The notes under the pieces: model-generated
Told to the model about the DNA's origin: nothing
Database searches by the model: none
Seen by the model: only the letters and a program-made list of their open reading frames with translations
Program-made: the position numbers and the translations under genes
Source of the DNA: a bacterium D16-51
Lineage (GTDB): Bacteria > Bacillota > Clostridia > Lachnospirales > Lachnospiraceae
Length of the DNA: 39,656 bases
Direction of reading: 5' to 3'
NCBI GenBank assembly: GCA_003612285.1
Contig: RAYE01000002.1
Span: forward strand, 1-39,656
Shown: positions 1 through 6,688 of the stretch, piece after piece
How positions within the stretch are numbered: the stretch's first letter is position 1
Layout: the number at the start of each line of letters is the position of its first letter

Positions 1-77
1 GAGAAGGAGAACAAAAAGATTGGAGAAATATCATGCTTTTTGATAGCAGCTCAAAATGAAAGGAGGTCAGACAGTCT

Positions 78-314
78 ATGAAAAACGGAAAAGAAGGATG
101 GTGGAAAAGATTTTGCAGATTTCGGAAATCCAAAAAGAAGGGAAAAGAACCATCAAATCGGATGGATGAAATTTCAAGCCTAACTGATTCAGACGAAAAA
201 TCTGAATATATATTCACAGATTCGGATGGTAATGTAATCGTGCCAAATGGTAGGAAGACGATGGAGATTATGCATCCAGGTTATAAAGAACACTTAAAAG
301 AGGAAGGTTTTTGA
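78..314 (+). CDS. small basic hypothetical protein
   Basis: The frame encodes 78 residues from ATG 78, with a strong AAAGGAGG ribosome binding site about 10 bases upstream. The first third is very basic (KSKKKGK) and the middle is acidic and serine-rich. There is no signal peptide, membrane segment or motif I recognise. It sits at the head of a run of small same-strand genes with good ribosome binding sites, typical of cargo in an integrative element. Function unknown. Confidence 0.55.
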   Translation: MKNGKEGWWKRFCRFRKSKKKGKEPSNRMDEISSLTDSDEKSEYIFTDSDGNVIVPNGRKTMEIMHPGYKEHLKEEGF

Positions 315-401
315 TTATTATTGAAAACATATCTGGGGCATTCCATGAAGCTATATGGGATGCCCTGATTTTATGCAGAAATCAAAAGGAAGGAGATTTA
401 T

Positions 402-641
402 ATGTGTGATTCTAAGGTGCTGTATTTGAAATTTGTAGGAATGGATTCGTGGGACAGGCCTGCGTATAAGGATGATGGTGGAACGCTATGGAAAGATGTA
501 GATCCGAGAGCAGGAATAAAACCGAATTTATGTACTTCGGTAAATAATGAATTTGACGGTGAGCCGGACACAGACATGAAGTATTTGGAGAAATACCGGG
601 GTGTGGCGGTTGCCTTTGAGCCGGAACGAATTGTGTGGTAA
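402..641 (+). CDS. small hypothetical protein of integrative-element type
   Basis: The frame encodes 79 residues from ATG 402 with an AAGGAAGGAG ribosome binding site. The protein is soluble and acidic, with aromatic-rich ends (LYLKFVGMD near the start, FEPERIVW at the end). I recognise the style from short proteins of Lachnospiraceae integrative and conjugative elements but cannot name a family. The next gene follows 19 bases later with its own ribosome binding site, so the two are probably co-transcribed. Function unknown. Confidence 0.6.
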   Translation: MCDSKVLYLKFVGMDSWDRPAYKDDGGTLWKDVDPRAGIKPNLCTSVNNEFDGEPDTDMKYLEKYRGVAVAFEPERIVW

Positions 642-660
642 TAGGAAGGAGGATGCGGAC

Positions 661-1299
661 ATGGCAAGGAAAAGACCGATGACAACGGAAGAACTTTTCA
701 ACAGGATAAATGGTATTTTGAAGGAGAAGGGCAGGCTGCCGGATATTCTGGATTACGGACTGGCAACGCACAGTCCTGTACCAATCACAAACTATGAGTA
801 TGGATTGAAAAATAAGCTTGATTACGGAGGAAATGAAGGGCGCACAACGTCCGGTGGACGTTGGCTTTGCGCGGACCGAAGCGGAGCGGAGACCTATCTG
901 GATATGTGGATTGAATATACTGCAGACGGGAAAAGATGCGTAAGTGGTCTTGGTACTTTCAAGACTTTGCGGACGGATGACAAGGCTATGCATATTATGG
1001 CAGCCCTGTTAGCGGATTTCATCATAGAGGAGTATGCTTATGTCAACGCGAATTTAGATGACTTCACATGGGGCGCACGGCATCCGGGGGATGTCGGTTC
1101 TGCGCCGACCGGAGTGGAACGGAGAGGCGTAGATGTCCATGTGATTGAGGAATCAGGGGAGAAAAGCAAATGGGGATATTCCTGCGGGACAATGAAAGCG
1201 GCTCTGAAAAGAAAGGACGAACTGCTGATGAAATACAACAAAGTCATTGTCAGGGATAATGCGACAAGGAAAGAAAGAATCTATGAGAACGGGGGATGA
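661..1299 (+). CDS. hypothetical integrative-element protein carrying two palindromic repeat insertions
   Basis: The gene encodes 212 residues from ATG 661, chosen because AGGAAGGAGG ends 8 bases upstream; the open frame extends further but without such a site. Two stretches, about residues 60-77 and 137-155, look foreign. They are rich in Gly, Arg and Pro and coincide exactly with two copies of a GC-rich palindromic DNA repeat (838-893, 1071-1127). Read without them, the protein seems to join smoothly (GGNEG to YLDMWIEY; LDDFTW to GVDVHVIEE). The stop overlaps the start of the next gene (ATGA-type overlap). Function unknown. A single spliced ancestral product is an inference. Confidence 0.65.
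   Translation: MARKRPMTTEELFNRINGILKEKGRLPDILDYGLATHSPVPITNYEYGLKNKLDYGGNEGRTTSGGRWLCADRSGAETYLDMWIEYTADGKRCVSGLGTFKTLRTDDKAMHIMAALLADFIIEEYAYVNANLDDFTWGARHPGDVGSAPTGVERRGVDVHVIEESGEKSKWGYSCGTMKAALKRKDELLMKYNKVIVRDNATRKERIYENGG
838..893 (+). repeat. palindromic mini-repeat, copy A (inside a gene)
   Basis: A GC-rich 56-base block contains the hairpin AACGTCCGGTGGACGTT followed by GCGGACCGAAGCGGAGCGG. It matches copy B at 1071-1127 at about three quarters of positions, and copy C (reverse strand) at 5042-5095. It is translated in frame as part of the surrounding gene. Confidence 0.7.
1071..1127 (+). repeat. palindromic mini-repeat, copy B (inside a gene)
   Basis: It begins GGGCGCAC like copy A, contains the degenerate hairpin CATCCGGGGGATG, then GACCGGAGTGGAACGGAG. 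It is read in a different codon phase from copy A within the same gene, so the similarity is at DNA level rather than an internal protein duplication. Confidence 0.7.
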
Positions 1300-1586
1300 A
1301 TATGTCTGTAAAAACGCATAAAAATACTACAAAAATAGACTGCAGGTGGGCAATCGGGCTACTCTTTGCGGAAGGGATTGCCTATGTTACTAAAATAGAG
1401 AACTACCCCAAAAAATGTTTTTATTGGGAATCAGGAAAAGAGCTTCTCTATTTTGAAAGCAAGAGAGCTGCGGATGATTATGCTTTTGGCATGGAATATG
1501 TAACGGACGTGATACCGACGCCCGATTTTGTGGAAGTGCATGGAAGGGCTGGCGGTGATGATCTCTGTTTCCGTGTTTATCTATGA
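1296..1586 (+). CDS. hypothetical protein
   Basis: The frame encodes 96 residues. ATG 1296 overlaps the stop of the preceding gene by 4 bases; a second ATG at 1302 is possible. The sequence is mixed alpha/beta in character (DCRWAIGLLFAEGIAYVTKIENYPKK) with no recognised motif or membrane segment. The overlap suggests translational coupling with the gene before it. Function unknown. Confidence 0.5.
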   Translation: MNMSVKTHKNTTKIDCRWAIGLLFAEGIAYVTKIENYPKKCFYWESGKELLYFESKRAADDYAFGMEYVTDVIPTPDFVEVHGRAGGDDLCFRVYL

Positions 1587-1788
1587 ATTCTTCCAATATG
1601 CGGAAAATATTGAGAAGGAACATATAAATGCGTGCCTTATGTATGAGAATGTTATTGAGACACTCTACCAGCTCTACATAAAGTATGAGTACCTCAGATA
1701 CAGCAGATGGGAGGATATCGAAGAAATGCACAGTGCACTGTTAGAAGAACAGAAGAAGTATGCGGAAACTGCAGAGTGCAGGAAATAA
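1558..1788 (+). CDS. small hypothetical protein
   Basis: Starting at ATG 1558 gives about 76 residues; an earlier ATG at 1528 is also open. Its first part overlaps the end of the previous gene in another frame, which lowers confidence. The body is a helical, Tyr/Glu-rich stretch with coiled-coil character (ENIEKEHINACLMYENVIE). No family recognised. Confidence 0.4.
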   Translation: MISVSVFIYEFFQYAENIEKEHINACLMYENVIETLYQLYIKYEYLRYSRWEDIEEMHSALLEEQKKYAETAECRK

Positions 1789-1802
1789 GCGGGGGTAATG
1801 GG

Positions 1803-2030
1803 ATGGGATGTTTAAAAGAAATCATTGATAACGAATTTTCAGCCGTTGTAATCGGTGTGATGAACTTTAAGCTTGACAGCATAAGCACATTGGCAGCAGA
1901 GCACATGGATGCAAAGACGTATAAAGAGATTGACGGCGAAATGTCAAACCGCCTTGTGGAAATGTCAAAGGAGTTTTTCACGCAGGGCTTCCTTCGTGGT
2001 GTGGCTGCGGCGAAGGGCGGCGCTGTGTAG
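1803..2030 (+). CDS. small hypothetical protein
   Basis: The gene encodes 75 residues from ATG 1803, preceded by an AAGCGGGGG purine run; the open frame extends upstream to 1707 inside the previous gene. The sequence is helical (LKEIIDNEFSAVVIGVM, YKEIDGEMSNRLVEM) and ends Gly/Ala-rich. It is the last gene of the small-gene run and is followed by a terminator. Function unknown. Confidence 0.5.
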   Translation: MGCLKEIIDNEFSAVVIGVMNFKLDSISTLAAEHMDAKTYKEIDGEMSNRLVEMSKEFFTQGFLRGVAAAKGGAV

Positions 2031-2134
2031 GGGCATAGCCGCATGGACTTATGGATATAAGATATGACCATGCCAAACCCCTTGATTTTCCGCAGTTATT
2101 CAAATCACATCAAAACTATTAAGTTTTGACCATG

Positions 2135-2179
2135 ATATCTCCGAAAGATGGCGGATTGCTTCTTTCGGAGATATTTTTT
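2135..2179 (+). terminator. rho-independent terminator
   Basis: A perfect 14-bp stem (ATATCTCCGAAAGA at 2135-2148 with its complement at 2161-2174) is followed by a run of T. It closes the small-gene run and lies just before the recombinase gene at 2228. Confidence 0.8.
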
Positions 2180-2227
2180 CAGTGGAGAAAGAACAGCGGT
2201 AACGGAACATAGGAAAGAAGGTGGAAC

Positions 2228-2791
2228 ATGAAATACGGATATGCGAGAGTGAGCACCAAAGGACAGGCGAAAGACGGCAACAGCTTGGAGTATCAGGAAC
2301 ACGCCTTGAAAGATGCAGGGGCGGAAATCATATATATGGATGCATTTACCGGAACCAAATCACACAGGCCGGAACTGGATAAGCTGCTGAACGATATTCA
2401 GGACGGAGACATGCTGATCGTTACAAAATTAGACCGTATCGCCAGGAGCACCATGCAGGGGATTGAACTGATCGAGGCTCTGGTGGATAAAGGTGTGATT
2501 ATCCATGTACTGAATATCGGCATGATGGATCATTCACCGACAGGAAAGCTGATCCGGAATATCTTCCTCGCTTTTGCTGAGTTTGAGAGGGATATGATCG
2601 TGGAACGTACGCAGGAGGGTAAGAGTATAGCGAAGCAGAATCCTGATTTTCGGGAGGGAAGGCCGAAAAAATATTCCAAAGCGCAGATAAGCCATGCTTT
2701 GGAATTGTTGGATACATATTCTTATAAGAAGGATAAAGCGCGTGAATACAAGCGCTGTACTGCTGTTTATTGTCTTTGGCCATCCCGATGA
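2228..2791 (+). pseudogene. serine recombinase (resolvase family), 3' end replaced by IS DNA
   Basis: The N-terminal catalytic domain of a resolvase/invertase-type serine recombinase is complete. Tyr-x-Arg-x-Ser (YARVS, catalytic Ser9), the KLDRIARS segment and the long helix ending [16 protein letters not shown] are all present. The start at ATG 2228 has a GAAAGAAGGTGG ribosome binding site. After about residue 168 (YSYKK, near base 2730) the family's helix-turn-helix C-terminus is missing, and the frame runs into DNA belonging to an IS4-like transposase on the other strand before stopping at 2791. DNA binding is probably lost, so I call it a pseudogene. Confidence 0.75.
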
Positions 2792-3200
2792 CGTCAAGGC
2801 CTCCTCTGGGGACAGCATGGATGAAAGGTTCGCTGGTGAACCACGTATCCATCAGTACACAGGATGCTTCAATGCCCGCTTCAAGCGCACTGTGGATCAG
2901 GGCAGCTGCAGCCTCCGGCTTCTTCATTATGGCATCTTCCCGCGCTTTTGCGCCATTGGTCCGCCTGTCAATAGATTCGTTTGCATGGTTTAGCAACAGC
3001 ACAAACCGTCTCCAGCTGTAATGGCAGTTGGACAGGAAATGGTAATATGTACTTTTCGCACACGCGGTGTCCTGCTTTTTGAACCAGGAAACCGGAACAG
3101 GTTTGTACCTTGGAACACCAGCATGAGGAGGAACTGGAAGATTTCAAACGCGGTACGCTTCTTCCCGCCATCCCCATTCCTGGAACGGCTGGCTTTACAT
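2742..3200 (-). pseudogene. IS4-like transposase remnant, truncated and frameshifted
   Basis: The minus strand encodes pieces of a DDE transposase of IS4 type. One frame reads GKKRTAFEIFQFLLMLVFQG (about 3110-3180). Another carries ACAKSTYYHFLSN and then AALIHSALEAGIEASCVLMD and TWFTSEPF, ending at [10 protein letters not shown] near 2750. The Asp of VLMDTWF would be a catalytic Asp of the family. The N-terminal part needs a frame change and the C-terminal half is absent, because the element is cut at the junction with the serine recombinase. Confidence 0.65.
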
Positions 3201-3219
3201 ATGTTGGACTGTTTTGTAG

Positions 3220-3277
3220 TATCATAAAGTTAGCATCTCCTCTCGTTTTTTTGAGTTTATGGGTTAACTTTATGATA
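3220..3277. repeat. 13-bp inverted repeat at the edge of the IS remnant
   Basis: TATCATAAAGTTA (3220-3232) is perfectly inverted at 3265-3277 with a 32-base spacer. It lies just outside the start of the transposase remnant, so it may be an old terminal repeat or a hairpin protecting the element from outside transcription. Confidence 0.5.
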
Positions 3278-3548
3278 CCAGAGGCAGATGCTTTTTTCTA
3301 TATCAACAGGGCATTTTTTGTCTTAAATATATTAAGATTTATAAGGATTTCAGGTTGAAATCCTTATGGGAAAGTTGAGTTATTAAGACTAAATAATTGC
3401 AGACTAAAAAGGTCGGAAATAAAGCATTTAAGGGGATTTACTCCAGAGTCAATATCAAAGTACCTAAATCAATACTTAAATCATATAAAAGGATATTAAG
3501 AGCAAAGGGTGCTATATGCAAGAAAATAAAATCTTACTCAGGTCTTTC
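3278..3548. other. AT-rich stretch without a convincing gene
   Basis: The open frames here are short shadows. The only structure I see is a 12-bp hairpin, ATAAGGATTTCA-GGT-TGAAATCCTTAT (3341-3367), without a following T run. Confidence 0.5.
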
Positions 3549-3577
3549 TTGAATGAGCGTATAAGATATGTTAAAAT
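3549..3577 (+). promoter_or_regulatory. sigma-A promoter for the PfkB-family kinase
   Basis: TTGAAT (3549-3554), 17-base spacer, TAAAAT (3572-3577). It is followed at once by a folded leader and then the kinase gene at 3770. Confidence 0.6.
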
Positions 3578-3600
3578 TTTCATACGAAAAAGCCCTTCGA

Positions 3601-3700
3601 CGGGGCGGCCGCCTCCCAAGCTGTCACTGTAAACTTAGCTGGTGTAATCTATGATTAGCCGGACTTACACCAGATGGGAGATGGCGCTGATGACAGATTA
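3601..3700 (+). ncRNA. structured leader, possible cis-regulatory RNA with pseudoknot
   Basis: The pairings, all perfect, are P1 CTCCCA (3613-3618) with TGGGAG (3675-3680), P2 CTGGTGTAA (3639-3647) with TTACACCAG (3665-3673), and a crossing helix CTGTCA (3621-3626) with TGACAG (3691-3696). P1 and the third helix interleave, which is a pseudoknot topology. The element is GC-rich in an AT-rich setting and lies between a promoter and the kinase start, where a riboswitch would sit. I do not match it to a known class. Confidence 0.45.
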
Positions 3701-3769
3701 AAGAAATATATAATAACAATTTGTATTTAAAAACAGCTTTTGAAATAAAGCAGAAAGATGAGGCAGAAA

Positions 3770-4690
3770 ATGAGAGTAATAGTATCGGGATTAATTAATA
3801 TTGAAACAACACTAAAAGTTAGAAAGTTTCCAATTGATTATTATCCAATTGATTACCCTTTTTTTGGTATAAAATCAGGTGTTTCAGGTGTGGCTTATAA
3901 TGTTGGAAAAGCTCTTTTGACATTGGGAAATGATATACAAATAACATCTTTTATTGGTGAAGATGAAGAAGGAGAGCGAATTTTATTAAATTTACAAGAT
4001 GAAAGAATAGGAAATCAGTTTATTTATCGTGAATTAAAAGAAACGCCCGTTACAATAGCATTGTATGATGAGGAAGGAAAAAGACAAATATATTGTGATT
4101 TGAAGGACATTCAGGAAAAAAATATGGATTTTGATAGATTAGAAGCAACAATAAGAAATAGTGATTTGGTTGTTTTATGCAATACTAATTTCAACCGCTC
4201 ATTATTAAAAAAAGTAAGGGAGGCTGGGAGATTGATTGCTAGTGATGTTCATGTGTTAAGTGACATTGATGATGAATATAATAAGGAATTTATGGAATAT
4301 GCAGATATTTTATTTTTGAGTGATGAGCAATTGCCGAGTAGTGCAGAACGATTTCTTTTTGAAATGAAAGAAAAATATTTATCGAAAATTATAGTAATCG
4401 GACTTGGCCAGAAGGGAGCACTGTTATATGAACGTTCTAAAGATAAAATATACAGATTGGAGGCTGCTCATGTAGGTGATGTTGTGAATACTCTTGGTGC
4501 AGGAGATGCATTATTTTCATGTTTTATTAATTATTACATGAAAGGATACTCAGCAGTAGAAGCCTTAACTCGTGCAGAGATATTTGCAGCGTTAAAAATT
4601 CGTTATAATGGTGCAGCAAATGGATTTAGCAGCGAAGATATTGTGGAAAGGTATTATAGAAATGGTGGTGTAGCTGTACTAGTACAATAA
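3770..4690 (+). CDS. PfkB/ribokinase-family carbohydrate kinase
   Basis: The product is predicted to phosphorylate a sugar or nucleoside with ATP; the substrate cannot be told. It has about 306 residues, normal for the family. The N-terminus (MRVIVSGLINIET) is the usual first strand, GVSGVAYNVGKALLTLG is the N-terminal substrate region, and VNTLGAGDALFSCF is the PfkB C-terminal signature with the catalytic base Asp in GAGD and an Asn where DTxGAGD usually has its first Asp. I prefer ATG 3770 because GAGG sits 6 bases upstream; ATG 3758 is possible. It is a single-gene unit behind its own promoter and leader, and more AT-rich than the CIS genes downstream. Confidence 0.85.
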   Translation: MRVIVSGLINIETTLKVRKFPIDYYPIDYPFFGIKSGVSGVAYNVGKALLTLGNDIQITSFIGEDEEGERILLNLQDERIGNQFIYRELKETPVTIALYDEEGKRQIYCDLKDIQEKNMDFDRLEATIRNSDLVVLCNTNFNRSLLKKVREAGRLIASDVHVLSDIDDEYNKEFMEYADILFLSDEQLPSSAERFLFEMKEKYLSKIIVIGLGQKGALLYERSKDKIYRLEAAHVGDVVNTLGAGDALFSCFINYYMKGYSAVEALTRAEIFAALKIRYNGAANGFSSEDIVERYYRNGGVAVLVQ

Positions 4691-4980
4691 GGAAGGATAA
4701 GTTTCGGAGTTGTGTTCTATAATATAGCATCATGTATGGAAAATATGAATATAGCAGAAGATATTTATTCTGCGTAAAATTCATTCGGCATTTAACCGCC
4801 TTAGCAATATTTCCATGTAAATCTATATATCTTTATGCCAAATTGGTGTAGTAATGGTATAGTAACTTTAAAAAAGTTTGATGCAAATTCCCTATAGAAA
4901 CAAAATATTTTGGACACATGCATAGGTTCATGACAGGTAAAAGGATAAGGATTATCCTTAACTTGTTGTGGGCTTATTTT
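4691..4980. other. intergenic DNA with a repeat remnant
   Basis: I see no gene. It contains the solitary repeat end at 4754-4811 and otherwise AT-rich sequence. Confidence 0.5.
4754..4811 (+). repeat. truncated copy of the miniature element end
   Basis: These 58 bases (starting GCAGAAGATATTTATTCTGC) match, base for base with few differences, the 58-base right end of the complete element at 5138-5195. The left half is missing. Confidence 0.7.
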
Positions 4981-5193
4981 ATTACTAAGGCGGTTAAATG
5001 TCGATGTTTTTACTTGCCTAAATTTTTATCTGCTGCGTTGGTCTACGCTCCGCTACGGTCCGTGCTTAACAGATGTCCACCGGACATCTAGCACCATCAA
5101 TCGCTGTAGCACTCGCTACAGCTCAATCTTTCGCCTTGCAGATAGAAATTTATTCTGCGTAAAATCCATTCGATATTTAACCGCCTTAGTAAT
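4981..5193. mobile_element. miniature inverted-repeat element (MITE-like), 213 bp
   Basis: Perfect 19-bp terminal inverted repeats (ATTACTAAGGCGGTTAAAT at 4981-4999, inverted at 5175-5193) extend into a looser inverted match of about 55 bases. The core holds a palindromic mini-repeat (5042-5095) and a second hairpin, GCTGTAGC-ACTC-GCTACAGC (about 5103-5122). It has no coding capacity. A truncated copy (4754-4811) and a shortened derivative (5352-5428) lie nearby. Confidence 0.65.
5042..5095 (-). repeat. palindromic mini-repeat, copy C (inside the MITE-like element)
   Basis: Read on the minus strand it gives a hairpin, AGATGTCCGGTGGACATCT, then GCACGGACCGTAGCGGAGCG. This matches copies A and B in the gene at 661-1299 and ties that gene's insertions to a dispersed DNA repeat. 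Confidence 0.65.
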
Positions 5194-5322
5194 ATTAGGT
5201 GCTGCTGATTGGCTGGTTTTTATATAAAAGCAGTTTTTTGTGAATTGCTTTTATGCTTTTGTGAAAGAATTAATTGTAAGAAGCGGTTAAAAAATAATGC
5301 TGCCTTTTATGCAGTTATTTTT

Positions 5323-5350
5323 TTAACAATTCCTGAAGATGCAGTATAAT
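5323..5350 (+). promoter_or_regulatory. promoter for the tyrosine recombinase
   Basis: TTAACA (5323-5328), 16-base spacer, perfect TATAAT (5345-5350). The transcript would carry the 77-base inverted-repeat element (5352-5428) in its leader before the recombinase ATG at 5468. Confidence 0.55.
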
Positions 5351-5351
5351 G

Positions 5352-5428
5352 TTACTAAAGTGGTTAAATAGCAGTGTTTTTACCTGAGTATTCTGCGTAA
5401 ATTTACTGATATTTGACCGGCTTAGAAT
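5352..5428. repeat. shortened inverted-repeat element in the recombinase leader
   Basis: TTACTAAAGTGGTTAAAT and the inverted ATTTGACCGGCTTAG are diverged ends of the MITE-like family, with most of the core deleted. In RNA the pair would form a long imperfect stem upstream of the recombinase start. Confidence 0.55.
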
Positions 5429-5467
5429 AGTTTTGTGGTAAATTCAGCAATCTGAGAGGAGAAAGTT

Positions 5468-6331
5468 ATGAAACGGATTATTAAAGAGAAAATGTTAGGG
5501 AATTTTGAAAGTTACCTGAAAAAAGCGGAAAAGAGCAAGGCTACCATCAGCAAGTATCTGTGTGATTTGCGGAAGCTGATAGAATATGCAGGCGGAAGGG
5601 AGATTAGCAAGGAACTGATGATTAATTATAAAGATAAGCTTTTAAACAAAGATGAGTACAAGGTTAGAAGTGTTAATTCTTTTTTGGCGGCTGCAAACTG
5701 TTTTCTGGAATATATGGGCTGGCATGATTTGAAGGTTAAGGCTTATAAGATACAGCAGGAAACGTTCTGCCCGGAAAATAAATGCCTTTCAAAAGAAGAA
5801 TATTACCGGCTTGTAGAGGCGGCAAAGAAAATGGGTAAGATACGGCTTGCAATGATTTTACAGACAATCTGCGCTACAGGCATCCGTGTCAGCGAGCTGG
5901 CGGCCGTTACTGTTTCTTCTGTGCGGAGTAATTCGGTGGTTATCCATAATAAAGGGAAAATAAGGGCAATCCTTTTGCCGGATGAACTAAGAAAGGAACT
6001 GCTTTACTATATAGGGAGGAACGGAATACAAAAAGGGGCAGTGTTTTGTACCGCTTCAGGGAAGGCAGTGGACCGAAGCAATATCTGGAGGGAGATGAAA
6101 GCCCTCTGCAAAGTGGCAGATATTAATGAAGAGAAGGTATTTCCGCATAACCTGCGCCATTTGTTTGCCACTGTGTTTTATGCAATTAAAAAAGATATTG
6201 CAAAATTGGCGGATATTCTCGGGCATAGCAGTATTGAAACAACAAGGATTTATATTAAAATGACCGGCAGGGAACACAAAAAGCAGCTTAACCGGATGAA
6301 ACTTGTGCCGGTATGCTGTGCTACAGCGTAA
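5468..6331 (+). CDS. tyrosine recombinase, probable invertase of the adjacent promoter switch
   Basis: This 287-residue XerC/D-like site-specific recombinase has an N-terminal SAM-like core-binding domain (about 10-95) and a C-terminal catalytic domain. The catalytic set is complete: Arg140 (ATGIRVSE), Lys162 (HNKGK), His227 and Arg230 (HNLRH), His253 (LGHSS) and the nucleophile Tyr262 (RIYIKM). ATG 5468 has a GAGAGGAG ribosome binding site. Small stand-alone recombinases of this type beside a short inverted repeat commonly flip a promoter. The 21-bp inverted repeat at 6465-6658 begins 134 bases after its stop, so I infer that this enzyme inverts that segment. It could instead be an orphan integrase. 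It has no excisionase partner. Confidence 0.88.
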   Translation: MKRIIKEKMLGNFESYLKKAEKSKATISKYLCDLRKLIEYAGGREISKELMINYKDKLLNKDEYKVRSVNSFLAAANCFLEYMGWHDLKVKAYKIQQETFCPENKCLSKEEYYRLVEAAKKMGKIRLAMILQTICATGIRVSELAAVTVSSVRSNSVVIHNKGKIRAILLPDELRKELLYYIGRNGIQKGAVFCTASGKAVDRSNIWREMKALCKVADINEEKVFPHNLRHLFATVFYAIKKDIAKLADILGHSSIETTRIYIKMTGREHKKQLNRMKLVPVCCATA

Positions 6332-6434
6332 ATCTGACATGGCGGTGCAAAGATAAAGTATAGTATTTATGTTCGCGTGCACAACGGGCCAAACGCAGGC
6401 TTGCTTGCAGCGGAGGCTATAATTGTGGAAAGAA

Positions 6435-6465
6435 AAAAACTGTACGCTGCCTGCATACAGTTTTT
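6435..6465. terminator. bidirectional rho-independent terminator
   Basis: AAAAACTGTA (6435-6444) pairs perfectly with TACAGTTTTT (6456-6465) across an 11-base loop. The A run on the left and T run on the right make it work in both directions. It ends recombinase transcription, and it lies directly outside the left switch repeat, so it would also stop transcripts from the inverted promoter in its present orientation. Confidence 0.75.
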
Positions 6466-6485
6466 ACAACATAATGATTATTATG
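6465..6485 (+). repeat. left inverted repeat of the switch
   Basis: 21 bp beginning TACAACATAATG. The arm itself has dyad symmetry (AACATAAT-GATT-ATTATGTT, 6469-6488), as expected for two recombinase protomers bound around a crossover region. Confidence 0.85.
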
Positions 6486-6504
6486 TTATCCAAATACATA
6501 TGCT

Positions 6505-6533
6505 ATTGTAACATGAAAGTCTTTGCATTTCAA
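6505..6533 (-). promoter_or_regulatory. invertible promoter, presently pointing left
   Basis: On the minus strand: TTGAAA (6528-6533), exactly 17 bases, TACAAT (6505-6510). It is the best sigma-A match in the segment. In this orientation it fires toward the terminator at 6435-6465. Confidence 0.78.
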
Positions 6534-6637
6534 GTTTTTTTCTGTTATTTCTATTATTTCCTCTTTTTACAGTTGGTGTTCATGAAATAACTAAATTCCG
6601 GGAATTTTGGCATGGAATTTTGTTTAAATGCCAACAT

Positions 6638-6658
6638 CATAATAATCATTATGTTGTA
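6638..6658 (-). repeat. right inverted repeat of the switch
   Basis: Exact reverse complement of 6465-6485. It lies 30 bases upstream of the first CIS gene. Confidence 0.85.
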
Positions 6659-6688
6659 GGGCAATATTTTGAAGCAGGGAGGGGAATT

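Larger units (their letters stand above)
6465..6658. other. invertible promoter segment (phase-variation switch), OFF orientation
   Basis: Two perfect 21-bp inverted repeats (6465-6485 and 6638-6658) enclose 152 bp. Inside is one strong promoter on the minus strand (6505-6533) pointing away from the CIS operon. Inversion would place the -35 at about 6590 and the -10 at about 6613-6618, roughly 70 bases before the ATG at 6689 and reading into it. The neighbouring tyrosine recombinase is the natural enzyme. The repeat, promoter and geometry are seen in the sequence; the switching is inferred. Confidence 0.8.

Noticed and set aside
3110-3358. Short + strand open frames over the IS remnant and downstream AT-rich DNA
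   Set aside because: No ribosome binding sites or recognisable motifs. They overlap transposase sequence on the other strand.
3675-3696. Similarity of TGGGAGATGGC...GCTGATGAC to fluoride (crcB) riboswitch segments
   Set aside because: The middle of the fluoride motif is missing and the order does not allow its fold. The helices I can draw use these bases differently, and the downstream gene is a sugar kinase.
4754-5430. The repeated ends (CTAAGGCGGTTAAAT and inverse) as inversion sites for the recombinase
   Set aside because: They are the ends of miniature elements of different completeness and enclose no promoter facing a gene. The 21-bp repeat at 6465-6658 with its internal promoter fits far better.
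6566-6594. A rightward promoter in the present orientation (TTTACA-N17-AACTAA)
   Set aside because: The -10 is very poor. The leftward TTGAAA-N17-TACAAT is much stronger, so I call the captured state OFF. Weak basal expression cannot be excluded.
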